The position numbers were made by a program, and so were the translations under genes. Under the pieces are notes generated by a model. The model was not told the DNA's origin. It did not search any database and saw only the letters and a program-made list of their open reading frames with translations. A stretch of 64,000 nucleotides of DNA from Dichetophora obliterata (lineage: Eukaryota; Arthropoda; Insecta; Diptera; Sciomyzidae): positions 129,654,920 through 129,718,919 of the forward strand of contig OY986438.1 of assembly GCA_963920525.1 (NCBI GenBank), in the 5' to 3' direction. Positions within the stretch are counted from its first letter, which is position 1. The number at the start of each line of letters is the position of its first letter. Positions 1-12,425 of this stretch are shown here, one piece after another.

Positions 1-892
1 AACAATTCAATTCAGTGAGAAATGAAAAAAGAATATATAAAAATAAACAAAATTCAGAAAATACCAATCAGAAAGCACACAATTACAAGTAAGTTTCTGG
101 CCATAAAATATTAGATTTGTGTGAAAAGAGTTGCAAGAGAATCAAAGAAAAGTTGTAATGACCTAACTGTGTTTTATGGGCATAAAAATTAAAATCACAT
201 TTGAGTTTTTGTTCACGAGCTCGTAGGTATACGTAATAAAGTCTCATTTCAAAGTCTTACCAAAACCTAAAAATAATTTTAGTAACCTAAAATTTATTTT
301 CTTAACATTTTCTTTAAAAAAAGTAAAAACAGAAACATACTCAAACTTGGTGGTTTAAAAAATATTTTTTATAAAATCAGGTAAGAAGACCTCATAATTA
401 AATTTAACATCGATGAAGTACAGCACAAAAAGGCTCTGATACATATAGCCACAATTAATTTCATTTAAAAAATTATTCCTTATGTTTTTTTTTAAATTTC
501 TTTTATATAAGCTACAAACGCTGACAAAATATTTTCCACTGAGAAACTGAGAGCTATTCAAAAAAATACAAAAACAAAATGCATAAGAGAAAATACATTT
601 TGTCTTAATAAAGTTTTTTACTTAATGAACTAATATAATTATTTTCTTAATTAGTTTATTTAATTAATTTACTTTTTTGCTTTACTGTAATATAATTTAA
701 ATTTTTTCAAGATATCACACCTATTTTTTGACACTGTAACGATTTTATGTTTATCAATTTTAAATTAAATTACTTTTAAAATAAAATTTAATATAAACGT
801 AAAGCTCGATTTCGTTAAAGTTTGACCCAATGAGATTTTATAGAACGAAAAATTATTTTGTGGGTGCAGTTTTTAATACATCTTTAAAGTAT
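1..892. other. AT-rich non-coding DNA
   Basis: No recognisable gene, RNA or repeat. Only short, low-complexity ORFs occur on either strand, without family motifs. Probably intergenic or intronic. Confidence 0.6.
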
Positions 893-1412
893 AGTGCATT
901 TGCGATAACGTGAACTACGAACTACGTGAACACTGCTTAACTTGGACACTTTTCTTTTCCATTGAGTTTTTATTTTCATATTTTTTAAATGAATTTTTAA
1001 ATAAATCTTTCTTATGTTTCTTCAGAAAAGTAAGTTTTAATCTAGACATATTTAGGGTATTCACAAGGTGTGCCATAATGTCATATTGTCCTAAGATTTT
1101 ACACTAGTTTAAAGATTTTACTGTTGCCTTCCATATAAAAAGGTACTAATATATTACAACTCTGAAAGCTGTGTTTATTGAAGTGTCGTTATCAAGCAGC
1201 TATTTCTTATTTGCATTTATTTATCTTGTAAATTTTAGTTGTAAAATTTTACGAAAATATGAAAATATAACATGATAGCACATCTTGTGAATACCCTAAT
1301 TGTATAAATAGGCCGAAATGATGATAAAAATGATAATTTTTTTCCCAAAACTTTGGCATTCGCAAACGTGAATTCTCTTAGTTTTAGTTAGTTCACGTTA
1401 TCGCATTGCACT
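893..1412. mobile_element. Non-autonomous TIR element (outer MITE)
   Basis: Inverted ends share the core TGCGATAACGTGAACTA: left arm about 893-917, right arm about 1388-1412 read in reverse complement, with one indel between them. The interior is non-coding and contains a second MITE (1055-1296). A target duplication is not clear, so the superfamily is not assigned. The length of about 520 bp includes the nested element; without it the outer element would be about 275 bp. Confidence 0.6.
1055..1296. mobile_element. TA-flanked MITE nested in the 893-1412 element
   Basis: Terminal inverted repeats begin GGGTATTCACAAG and continue imperfectly for about 35 bp, read inward from 1055 and from 1296. 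TA dinucleotides lie directly outside both ends (1053-1054, 1297-1298), as expected for Tc1/mariner-type insertion. It has no coding capacity and is 242 bp long. Confidence 0.7.
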
Positions 1413-2250
1413 TAGAAAAAAATTAACTTTCTTAAAATTTTCTAGTGAGAGCCATCTGACGTAAGTTTTATATCAAAATAGATAGTAAAAAAGGATTCAT
1501 CATTTCAATTAATGTGTAAAATTCAAGCCTGAAATCGTTGCTGATGTTTATGATTGAAATCTGTGGTGCATTTTTTTAAATTTCAGGACTGAAGAGACTG
1601 GCAGTTGAATGAAAATTTCAATCATGATTTCAGCAATGAAAAACGTATAGTTTCAAACCTGAGTTCATTGCTGGAGTTCAGACTGGAAATCATAAGTGAA
1701 TGAACACACCAAAATTCATAGGTGGTATTGAGATCAGAAATAATAGTGAACATTTAAAAAAAATAATACCGAATTTCAAACTTGAAGATTCCGGACATTT
1801 GTATGAAAACATCAGGGCTGTTCTCAAAGAACATTTAGGCCTTCGTCATGTCTGTCAGGACTGAATTCTGCTGGGATAGTGGAAGATAAAGAGAGAGAGA
1901 GGGAGTTTGTTTCACTATAAAAATCGTTTATTCTTATAGTGGTTTAAATCAATTTATAAATGTGTTTGTGTTTTGCAAAATTTAAAAATATTGGTAACTG
2001 ATAATTTTATAGAATAATGCTTATGGCCTTTTAAAAATGCAGCATTTATCTTTTGACTTAGCTTTAATAATATTGTTTTAAAAATACTATGTTTAATTAT
2101 GCAATGTGATGCCTATAAATGGACTTAGTACTTTAAAAATTTATGACATAACATTCTCAATTTCTAAAACAACAAAATTCCTTGGAATAAATAAATTTCC
2201 ATTGAAATAAAAAAAAAATTCATACACTTTTACGTCATGTACTTAAAATA
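1413..2250. other. AT-rich non-coding DNA
   Basis: No gene is supported. Between 1520 and 1760 several short related words (around TTGAAATC and TTTCAGCAATGA) recur in both orientations, which may be the remains of an old repeat. Confidence 0.45.
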
Positions 2251-2498
2251 TCTGTGGTCACAAGGAATAACGCCTAAAATCAAAGTATCGTAAAAAACGA
2301 TATTTTTATTTCTCGAACTACGATCCATTTTTTGAAATATATGAACCGTTACAAACAAAATACATGCAGACATAAGTGTAGATGAATTCTGGGCAAAATA
2401 TTGATATCTGCATACTTTCAAAAATTGGCAATAAAATAAATTCCATATAGCTTTTTTACGATATTTTGAGTTTAGTCATTATTCCTTGTGACCACAGA
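2251..2498. mobile_element. TA-flanked MITE with ~50-bp TIRs
   Basis: The ends are inverted repeats starting TCTGTGGTCACAAGGAATAA, perfect for about 20 bp and then imperfect out to about 50 bp (near 2251-2300 and 2449-2498). TA lies immediately outside both ends (2249-2250, 2499-2500). At 248 bp it is non-coding and has Tc1/mariner-type MITE structure. Confidence 0.78.
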
Positions 2499-5068
2499 TA
2501 TATTAACCTCTTTTTCAACAATTGATACATTTAAATAAATAATTTTTCCAATTAATGCCACTGAAAGGTCACTTTCAACATAAGCTGGTTATAAATGAAA
2601 ATGTATTTGCCAGATAAAAATGACGTCGAGTCACTATAAGTAAAGTGACCGCGTTTCCGTTACAAAATAAACTCAATTCTTATATGAGTGTTGTGTATAA
2701 ATATTAAACTGCTTGTTTTAGTTGTATCCATAACATACATAGAATGTTCTTAAAATAGAGTTTCTTAAAGTTATTTGGAAATCTATTGAACCAATTTCAT
2801 ACTGGACTCTTTTCGATCTAATAAAGCTTGCACTATACAAAAAATGCCTTCAGTGATTTATCAGAGCTACATTTTTTTGACATAAATCATTAGTAGAAAT
2901 TAATAAATCTTTTGCGCTTAAAAAATGCTGCTTTCGATTTGCTGCAGAAGTGAATGCACGAAATGCATGCTTAAACGAATAAAATAAAATAAAAAAAAAA
3001 AACTAAAGAAGTATCTTTTTTTGCAAAACAAACTGCTACGCTCTTAAATGCTCATTATTTGCTATGCAAGACAAAAAAAAAAAAAAAAAATTAAAATAAA
3101 AAATCAGAAATAATAATGAAAAAAGCAGAAATCAAATGTTTTAAGAACAAAACTTAAGCAGTAGAAAAAATAAAAATAACAAAAATAAAAATAATAAAAG
3201 ATAACCGCAAAAAATACTCAATTTTCTTTTGTTATTTGCAGTAGTTGTTGGTTGGTTGCTTGGTAGGTTGTCTGGGTTTAATAGTTGTATTTGTAGTATT
3301 TTTTTCTAGTTTTTGTTATTTCAGCTATGCCACATTCAGTTGCCAACAGCGTTATATGCAATTGTTTGTGTTGTTGTTGTTGCTTAAGGCCGCATGCCAT
3401 CCAAAGTGGGTGACTGGGCGCAGAAGCAAAGGCTTGAGACCTGCCTGCTCTTCCAGCTAGCTGTTGGATCTGCTGCCTAACTGCCTGTCTTTCTTTCTTT
3501 CTTCCTTTCTTTTTTTCTTTCTCTCTTACTTACTTACTCTCTGCTTTTCTAGCCATGTTTTCATCGTTAAATTGCATAGCATCGCATGGCGGTAGCTGCT
3601 TAAAATTAAGCTATAAAATTGCTTAAAATGCAGTTTTAATTGTGTATCCACTGGTTGTTGTCTGCGTTCATTAGGTGTGTTTTTGCAGTATCTACTAGAT
3701 ACAAGTGTGTAGCTACCGGTTCAATTATAGGGTTTTATTGAGTTTGCACAACAAGCTTAGTAACTACAAGTTTAAAAGTAGAAATCTCGTTTTTAATTGG
3801 AAAAAAAAATAGAGAAAGAATATCAGAATAAAAAGTGCCGTTAAAAAGACATTGATGCTCTTTAGTTTTAGCTGAATGCAACAACTAACAAGTTAATATT
3901 GAGAATTGCTAAAACATTAACTTGTGTTGTATTTGGCTTTCATTTTATGGAAACAAATTTTTTAAAACGTTTTTAAATATCTTAAATTTTTTTTTTAATT
4001 TTTAGGATTTCTTTGTATTTTTTGATTTAATATTTTCTTTTAATTGTTAAAAATTTTACGTCTTTTTTATCCCAATGTATCGCCTTATTCTGTCTTTTTT
4101 CAACTTGCTCCTTTCATTATAATATTTTAGCTGTACTAGCTCTTTCATTACAAGTTTTTTTTGTTATTCGCGTTTTAATTCCTGTCTTTTAGTAGTTGAT
4201 CAACAGCAATGGCAGAAGCGCCCTCATTACCACTAACTAACGGCTCTAAAGCTAAACGTTGCTACCACTCATCCTCTTCTCACACTCTTAGCACCCTTTT
4301 CCAACCAGTCCCTCAAACATCCCAGCTTTCTTCCGCTTTAAATGGCTGCATTTCGGTTTCTCTCTATCGAAATGCTTTTAGCTGCATTCTTCTTTCCCCG
4401 ACACCACAGCAACCAACTGCATTTTGCTTGTTTTTTTTTGTAGTCTTCTTGTTTTCTATATTTTTCTGTGTCTATTGCATACAAACAAGGTACCAATATT
4501 GCACCAGCACTGCAACCATTGCTGCGGTTTTAAGTAGTCAACCAACGCACCTCGCACCCGATCCCTTGACCAGCTGTAGACGGAGCAGTCAGGTTGATTT
4601 GGTGAAGTGGTGCTTGCCAGACAGTGAAATTGATTAATTGAAAAAATGTTGAAGTTTTCATTGCAAAACCGTTAAGTTAAACTGACAAAAAAAAAACCAT
4701 ATTTGTTTGTGTTAAACAGCGATTGTAGCTTATGGAGAAAAAAAAGCGTCAGTTTTGGTGCATCATTTGTAATTTAGTTTAATCTGTGGTTTACTAAGCA
4801 ATTCATTATTACTTAAATTTAATTAAAAATTGGTTTCTTTAAATGAATATTAATTAAATTTTAATTTTAAAATCAATTTTTAAGGGAAACTTAGGGTTAG
4901 TTGCAAGTGGCATATTTAGGAATTATAAAAGAGTTATGTGATATATAATCAAAACATTAATTTTTTTATTAAAATTTTTTTAAGGTAATAGTGTGAGTAT
5001 AAAAAAAATGAATTTTTGTTAGATGTACATTTTGAATTTTTAAAATAAAATATTTTTCTATTTTAGGA
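2499..5068. other. Unannotated DNA with poly-A and pyrimidine tracts
   Basis: No gene is supported. It holds several A-runs (2989-3001, 3074-3090). An open frame at 4209-4637 (+) encodes 142 residues rich in Ser, Thr and Phe with one hydrophobic stretch near residues 75-92. That frame has no family motif and I do not call it a gene. Confidence 0.5.
3483..3540. repeat. CTTT-type pyrimidine microsatellite
   Basis: An imperfect run of CTTT/TTTC units followed by CTTA units, nearly free of purines on the + strand. Confidence 0.85.
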
Positions 5069-5076
5069 TGTGATCG

Positions 5077-5275
5077 TGTTTCGCGTGGGCATTCTGTTCC
5101 CTCAAAAAACGGCAACTTTGCTTGTAAACATACCCATTTAAACAGAAATGAGCTTTCATTGATGTAAATAATTGGACGATAAAAATTCGGTTCTGTTTCT
5201 ACCAATGATGTTTCCACCAAGGAATACCAAATGATGGTAGTTTTTTGAGTGAACAGAATACCCACGAGAGACACG
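5077..5275 (-). mobile_element. mariner (DD41D-like) relic with inverted partial copy
   Basis: The minus-strand translation near 5160-5090 reads AHFCLNGYVYKQSCRF, the segment after the first catalytic Asp of mariner transposases. It aligns at DNA level with the better copy at about 13,070-13,140 in this window. The catalytic Asp itself is replaced. A partial copy of the same segment lies inverted at about 5238-5272, giving roughly 33-bp arms of a hairpin with a loop of about 130 nt. Only a fragment survives and it is certainly inactive. It could also be a MITE that captured mariner sequence in its ends. Confidence 0.6.
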
Positions 5276-5283
5276 GGATCAGG

Positions 5284-6560
5284 GAACGAAAATAAACTCT
5301 AACGTTTCGTTCGTTAAGGTGGTAAAGCGTTCATTTGAGAGAACTGAACGTTTATGTTGTGTAGCATTCATTACCAAGGCCATTATTCGGTTGCGTTCAT
5401 ACTTTAACATAAACATCATTGTTCCGTAGTATAAGCTACACTAAATAACCTTATGAGAAGCGTTGTTTGAGAGACTGAGAAAACAGAGAGAAAAACATTT
5501 TATCTTTGCTCAAGCACATGCTGCGTATCAAGGGCGCGTTCAGTTTTGTAGGTAGCATACATTTGCAGGGCGCTCTTGTTTTAGTATGAATAATCAAAGC
5601 ATTTTTTTAGCTATTCAGTTTATTTATTTTTATACTGTTTCTAACGCCCATAAAAAGGCGTGTCTGGTTTAGAAAATTATATTATATATTCTTGATAAGC
5701 ATCACTAAGTGGGCCGATTTAGACATTTTCGTCTGTTTGTCTGTCTGTCGACACGACTCTTTTTTTAACACAGCTGCTAAGAAAATCTCAGTTTATATTA
5801 TAAGTGCGTGTTATCACTTTATGGCTGGAAAATTCAGAAAATAACATATTAATTTTTCTTTGTTACATGTAAGTAAGTTCACTTATAGAATTTTTTTTAT
5901 AGAATTTAAGACTACTGTTTAATGTTTACGAAATTGTGTTTCAATTGTACATGTTAAGGTCATGAAATCACGCATTCCTTCGAACAGCCATATATGGCTT
6001 CTGACGGGAATGAAACTACTTTTTTAAATAAAGTTTTGTTTGTGTATCTAGTTATTCCATTTTAAACAAATTCAGAAAAAAGTTCAACTTTGAAATAAAA
6101 AACACAGGTATTTGTTTTAAAATCTGAAATTTCGTTAGTTTTAAGGAAATTGTTTCTTTAAACAATATCAATTTATTGCATCTATTTCGAAAAATTTTAT
6201 TTCAACAAATTAAGAATTTGGATTCAAAAGTAAAATTTTATTTGTTTTATATTTTATATTGATTTTAAAAATTAATTACACACTCAGACGAAATCAAAGA
6301 AATTTATTTTTTCAAATTTTTTTTGCAAATGGAAATTATTCTTTCAGAAAGAAAGAAATTTTCTTTAAAGGAATAAACTATTTCTTTGTTTTGAAATTTA
6401 TTTCTTTATTTTAATGAAAAGTTTCCATTTAAACAAAAAAAAAAAAAAAAAAAAAAATTTGCGCTAAAACAAATAAATTTTTTTTAATATTGAGTAAATG
6501 TGATTTGATTTTGATTTTAGTATGCTTATTTTCTCAGTGTATAAATCCATAAAAAATTTT
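5284..6560. other. AT-rich non-coding DNA
   Basis: No gene is supported. Present are a short TCTG/TGTC run at 5733-5750, a small palindrome around 5984-5999 (CCATATATGG) and an A-run at 6438-6458. Confidence 0.5.
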
Positions 6561-6589
6561 TAGCTGGATCATAAACCGTGTAGTAGTGG

Positions 6590-7620
6590 GTTAAGATTCT
6601 ATATAAAAATAAAGGTGAAGTCCGAAAATTAGTGGCTCGGGTAGAAACAACGCCTAACTCCCATACAAAATCACTTTAGAAAAAGTTTTTTTTCTCTTAA
6701 AAAGTCTCAAAATTTATTTAAATGACTTGAAATTTTTACGTACATATGTTTCGATAATTAAAACTGACCATATTCATCACTATTTTTGTAATGTAAGGCA
6801 ATCTTTATAAAAAGTACTTAGGTTTTTATAATTAATATTAGAAAAGAGAACATCTAAATGGTTTAAAGTTATCTGACTGACACTTCAACGATTTCATTTC
6901 AACGTCTCTTAAGTCCTTTCAATGACTAGGCTAAGCCGAAATAGTATTTTTCAGGTTAATACTCCTATCATAACGGTCCTAAAAAGATGAAAAACATACC
7001 TTTCATTTTTACCTGCGCTACTTGCTCTTAATTTTATTATCATTTTAAAATCATTTTAAAATTTTAAAAATCCTCTTAATTTTATTATCATTTTATTGTC
7101 ATAAAAAGTAAGAAAAAGCATTAATTTGATTTCTGTACGGTTGGTTTTTCTTACAAAATAGGACAAAAACCAAATCCAACTGAGTTTTATGTCAAATATC
7201 TCTTCAAAATTATTTTTGTCATGTTGGTACATTGTTTTTTATAGAACCAAATTAATTAAAAAAAAAAAAACCGTTGCAAGATAATATTAAAAATGACTTT
7301 CTGTCGTGTCCAATATATTGGACAAATTCACTGAAAGAGTTTATATATACTTTAGAGCTCGGCCCTTCCTGTTCAGCAAGATCAGAGTGCGGCCCCTTGT
7401 GAATTTTACTATTTTAGTGCGAGCTAACACAAATAAGATGATTGCTGAACTCTCATGGAATTACACCACACAATGGTTCCATACTGTATTCATGTAGGAA
7501 TAAAATAGAAGGATTCGTCATTGACCAATAAAATTATGCGTGTGAGTTTTAATTAAAAAACAAACAAACCCGCCCCAAACCGCGTCTACTTTCCATGTAA
7601 CACGAAAACTATGAACGCTA
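6590..7620. repeat. Dispersed fly repeat family, diverged copies
   Basis: Two parts resemble better copies elsewhere in the window. At about 6650-6680 the words GCCTAACTCCCATACAAAA occur. At about 7505-7550 the words AAGGATTCGTC followed by ACCAATAAAATT match 45,055-45,085 closely. The intervening DNA has no gene. The family appears to be non-coding. Confidence 0.45.
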
Positions 7621-9100
7621 CATACTTTTGTTGTAGATATAGTAAAACAGCTCTTTAAAAAAAGTATACGAATTTATTTATTCTTTTGTTCGTTTAAGAT
7701 AGGTTCGAAGCCAATTATTTTAAATGTTAATATTAACTTTAAGATTGTAAGCAAAATACAATTTCAATTCATAAGGAATTACATTTTTTAATTTAAGCTA
7801 TCACTCTGCTCTGTCAAAAATAATATTAGCATTTATTTACTCTCTCGGTTTCTTTTAAGCAGGTTCGCAGCCAATTGTTTTCATTTTAATATCACCTTAA
7901 AGGCTTAAGGGTTATAACAAAATTGTAACAAAAATTATCACGAGAAAACTATTTAATTCCGCGTTCACACCACTGTGCAACTCTTCCAGATTCTCAATGC
8001 TATGAATAGAGAATAATGATGCAATAAAACAAAAACAATTCGACAGTGTTAGCGTAATCCCAGTGGTAAATTAACTCATTACATAACCTCTTAATTTCTT
8101 ACGATGTAGATGCCAGTCCTATTTAAAAGTAGTTAGATTTTTTTATTGCGTACTTTTATTTTTTGAAGTGAAAACTTCATTAGGCGCGTTGAACGATTTT
8201 GGTAGAGGGTAAATGATTCGTTTGCATCGTCGTATTTTTCCAAGGAATTCGTCATTCGGCCGCAAGCTCACCAAGAAATCACTTGGCAACTCCTGAAATT
8301 AATGCATATAATCTGTTTGTTAGTATATAAATACTTAAGTTAGGTTGCAATAAGATGTTTTCAAACAAAACTTATTATTAATTCGGTTTATATTTATATA
8401 TATATGCCTTTAAAGTTTGGCAATTTCTTCAGTTGTTGTATTTGTCAACATTTTTGAAAAAATTTGCTTTTACTCAAACAGCTGCTATTCATGGTGAGAT
8501 TTAAAAATGGATCGATCTTCTTCTTTTTCTGCTGGAACTTCGCAAACAAGAAAAATAATGTATGGATTGAGTGTTTTAACATTTTAATCTTTAAGTTGTG
8601 ATAAAGGCATATGTTGAACATTCAAATAATTACATGCATGCTCTTATTTTATTACATATCGTCAAACAAAGTTTGACAATTTTCACACTTGTTGTATTTG
8701 TCAGTGGCTTTTTATTTTCACCACTGCGGCATTTTATATTCAGAGTTGTCAACTATGGCTGTGTGTCAATCAGTCGTGGTAGGATAGAAAATATCAAGTT
8801 GAATAAAATTTGTGTGTGTTGAAATAAAGTTGTATTTTTTGCTGTGTCAAATGGACGATGAAATTTTGACAATTACAAATTTTGACATTTCGGTCGTGTT
8901 TTAGCACAAATATTTTATTTTATTTGCATTTTATCAATTTGCGACATATTTAATTCGAGAGCTTCTACTTGCAACATATTTCGTAAACTTGTAATATTGT
9001 AAACTTAAAAAATTGTTAAAAAATTAAAAAAATTAACGAAACAGCAAGCAAACAGAAAATATAGCATGCAAAGTGCTGTATATTTTACGCCGCCAATTCG
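7621..9100. other. AT-rich non-coding DNA with a short direct duplication
   Basis: No gene is supported. A segment of about 43 bp at 8413-8455 (AGTTTGGCAATTTCTTCAG then TTGTTGTATTTGTCA) recurs in diverged form at 8669-8712 in direct orientation. Confidence 0.45.
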
Positions 9101-9104
9101 GTTC

Positions 9105-9965
9105 ATCCCCTCTAACGCTGCGCAACCGCTGGGATCTTGTAATTCTCTTTGCGTTGTTGTTGTAAATTTGCTAAGTAGTTATTGTTGTACAGTAAGCTTT
9201 AATTTTTTGTGGATGTTTATTTGTAGCTACAGTCAGCATATGACATCGAACTAATTTAGAAAACAGTTTATACATATGAATTAAAGAGTATATATAATAT
9301 TGGTAAATCTATTTGTGTTTAGTAAAAGTGTTACCGTATCGGAAATACATATATATATATATATATGTATATGTATATATTTACATATTTACATATATAT
9401 AGTTCATATATTTGAACAATTTAGCTCATTGAGGAAATTTAAAGAATATTTATGTATATTTATATAATAACAATTACGTATTAAGCCTGCAAAATAATTA
9501 ATATTTTCAGTAGTAATTGAATAACTAAGGTCTGCTTGTCCTAAGCATTCTATTTTTTAAAACTGTTTAGCTTAATTTCTTATATGGATTATATATAATT
9601 TATAAGCTATAGATATTTTTTCATTTTAGAATATTCTATTTTTAATACACAACGCAATATAGATATGGTGAACATGTATATTGTGTTAGTGTTATGATAT
9701 AAATTGATATAAATAAGCTTTAGTTTTTTATATTAATCAATATCGAAATAATTTAAACAAATTACTTTAATTATATGTATTTTTGATATGGTAACACTTT
9801 TGCTTAAAAGAAATAGTTTCAGTAATGTATAAAAATTTAATAAATTGTTATAAGCTCTTAACAAAAATAATTCTAATTTCATATGCCAACTGTAGCTACA
9901 CGTTAAATTTACAACACCTACAAAAAATTTCCTGCTAACTGCGCCAAAAACAATTACCAAGGAAA
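9105..9965. repeat. Diverged large inverted duplication
   Basis: The arm at about 9140-9360 (+) is repeated in reverse complement at about 9770-9960. Matching blocks include GTAGCTACAGT then GCATATGA, and AAAAGTGTTACC then ATACATATA, in the same order and with similar spacing. The arms are about 200 bp and the central spacer about 400 bp. A (TA)n tract lies at 9347-9366. This could be an old foldback transposon. Confidence 0.5.
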
Positions 9966-10735
9966 TCTACAAAAAAGGACGCACAGAGAAGAACAAGATC
10001 AGAGCGGAACTTTTAAAACTTTTTGATTTCATCCTACATGTAGCATAGTCCGAAACCCCCTATTAGCATGAAAATTCTTATATAGCAGTAAGGCGGCCCG
10101 TGGCAGGACAACGTCTTCCATTTATATTTTATATATATGTTTTCGCTTCGGTCGGCAGTCCTCTCACTGCTATACTTTTTTTTTATTATTTGGCGTAATC
10201 TAAAGTAATCGTGATTATTTTTTGGTTATTTGTAATCGTAATCAATTACTAATATATTTTTTTTGCATAAGGATTGTTTTATCATTACAATTATTTTTTA
10301 AATATAATGTAATTGATTACTAGTCGTAATCGAAATTTCCCAGCTAAGGTTTGAACTTTAAAAAAAGCAAGCAGCTTTATTAAAGTATACTTCTTTTATT
10401 TGGAACACACAAAGTTTTACCAGCGGGAAAAAATTATTGCTTCTGCTCAGAGTTGCCAAGTTAGCAATATTATAAGCTAACATATTTTTTCGGCCTTTAT
10501 CTTGAGGTTTATCTTTTTGGGTGTATCTCATTTTTTTACAAATGGATTTTAATGACAAGTTTTTTTTTTTAATATAATAATTTTTGCAATTTTTAAAAAA
10601 AACATAAGTAAACTACGTTTACTACTGTTATTTCCATGTTATTTAAAAAATTTACAATAGTGAAAATGACAGCTTTTTAAATTGAATCCAAAATAAAAGA
10701 AAAAACCGTTTGTAAGTAATTTAACGTGTATCTAT
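9966..10735. other. Non-coding DNA with TAATC-rich palindromic words
   Basis: No gene is supported. Between 10,195 and 10,335 the words GTAATCGTAATCAATTAC and GTAATTGATTAC occur as imperfect inverted copies. Between 10,072 and 10,174 the word TATAGCAGT recurs inverted at both ends of an approximately 100-bp stretch, possibly a tiny TIR element. Confidence 0.35.
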
Positions 10736-10739
10736 CTTA

Positions 10740-10920
10740 ACTCAAAATAATAGCAAGTATAAGTATGGTATTTTTCAATTAGATATTAAATATTTGATAT
10801 AAGAAATCAATTTCGCTTTATTTTTAATAACAGTTGACACAGAAAAAACGCGTTCGCTAGTATTAGACGTTGGGCAAATAGTTAACAGAGCATTAAGGAG
10901 ACACTCAAGCTTTTTTTCTT
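10740..10920 (-). pseudogene. hAT transposase C-terminal relic
   Basis: Minus-strand translation from about 10,912 gives LLTICPTSNTSERVFS followed by a Lys-rich helix. That matches the C-terminal dimerisation region of hAT transposases, whose usual pattern is a small-residue run followed by SERVFS. Only about 35 residues are readable, with stops after about 10,800. The rest of the element is not recognisable, and it lies just outside the piggyBac insertion. Confidence 0.55.
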
Positions 10921-11950
10921 TTCTGAAAGCGATCTAAATTGTAAATGTAAATCTTCTACGAGTCAATCTACACGCTGGTCACCGAATTGACAACCCTAAT
11001 CTTCTAGCTATTTAGAAAATTAGAAAATGGAAAGATCGACGGAAAAATTCGTGGTCAGTTTGCCTCTAGTATCCTATATTTATAAAAAAATTTTAAATCG
11101 CCAAACTCACCCGGGTTCTGGAGCAAATCTTTCTGGAGCTTTGGGCATTTAAATACCCAATTGGCACAATAGAGTAAAAAATGCTCATGAAAATTGTCAG
11201 TTAGCTTTTTTATATTATTTTCATACCGTGGGATGTGGTAATCAAAGAAGCAATTTTTGGGGATGAAGTAATACATCACATTTTTGGCAACCAAATTCAG
11301 TTTTGATGCCACATTGTTGATGCCACCGAGCACGTTTAGTCATCTTCACTATCATATGATTGACTCCATCCGCACGCTTATCACTATCGTGTGCAGTTGC
11401 CATCACCGCTTATCTATACGACGCGATTCTGGTAGTGTTATTAAACCCTCTGCAACTTTCACGCGGAAGTCAAATTGACTTATAGGCTTGGAATTCCCAT
11501 ATTTTGCATACAGAACTTTCAGTTTCCATGCATTTACCATAGCTGCATCGAATGCATTTGTCAGCAGAGGCCAATACCATTTCTTTCCACGCATTCTAAT
11601 GCGGTAGTTATTTATGGCATTGTCGAACAAATCCACGCCACCCATTGGCGTCGGAAGCGGGGGGAAAGGGGGCAGTTGCCCCCCACTTTTTTTAGATAAA
11701 CAATTTAAAAAGAAAACTTCAAAGGTTATTCAAAATATCAGTTTTTTTTTACAACGACAATATTTTTGTATTATATATTTTCCTCTTCTTCATAAACATG
11801 CTTGCGGATAACCATTTTCTTTCTCTGTGTTTGCAAAAAGATAGAACAAAATGTAGAATTTCTACTGCAATCCCACCACTTCAGTTTAAAAGCACCCTTA
11901 AGTATGTAGCTTAATACTGTAATATTGTAATCGAAGCCTTCTTCGGAAAA

Positions 11951-12380
11951 GTGCCTTCTGAACAAAATCTAAAAACAAAACTAGATCTTTATGCAGATGA
12001 CTTTGATGGGAGCGACCTCCACGCGCAACTTAAAATGCTGAAGCAATTTCCTGGCCAAACACCTTCAAATTGTAGTGGCATTGTATCCCAATTTGCAAAA
12101 AATTCGGATACTATAATAAAAAATATTAAATTGAGTTGAAAAACTTACTGCTTTGCTTTTGACTGTGCCTGCATCAGCAGCTTCATCTGAGCGTTTTTTT
12201 AGTGCACTAAGACGACTTAAAACATATCTTCGAGCAACTATGACACAGAAACGACTCACTCATGCGGCACTTATACACATTCACAAAGATAAAACCGAAG
12301 AATTGAATTCGATGGAATTCAGCGAAAGAGTTTGTTTCTCGCAAGGACAGAAAGAAACATTTTGGAATAATTTTAATTGA
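11951..12380 (+). pseudogene. hAT transposase C-terminal part
   Basis: Two pieces in different frames. Residues from 11,951 (LYADDFDGSDLHAQLKML) match the region before the dimerisation domain in TTF/ZMYM-type hAT transposases. From about 12,129 (VEKLTALLLTVPASAASS) through 12,380 lies the dimerisation domain, with SERFFSALRRLKTYLR, then TMTQKRLTHAALIHIHKD and a stop. A frameshift near 12,128 separates them. The DNA-binding zinc finger and the catalytic core are absent, so this is a non-autonomous remnant. Confidence 0.8.
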
Positions 12381-12425
12381 TATAACTTTTTGTACCTTAT
12401 TGCATTTAAGCCATGTACAGATATA

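Noticed and set aside
4209..4637. 142-codon + frame starting MAEAPSLPLT
   Set aside because: No family motif, a low-complexity hydrophobic middle, and no start context or splice pattern that would support a gene.
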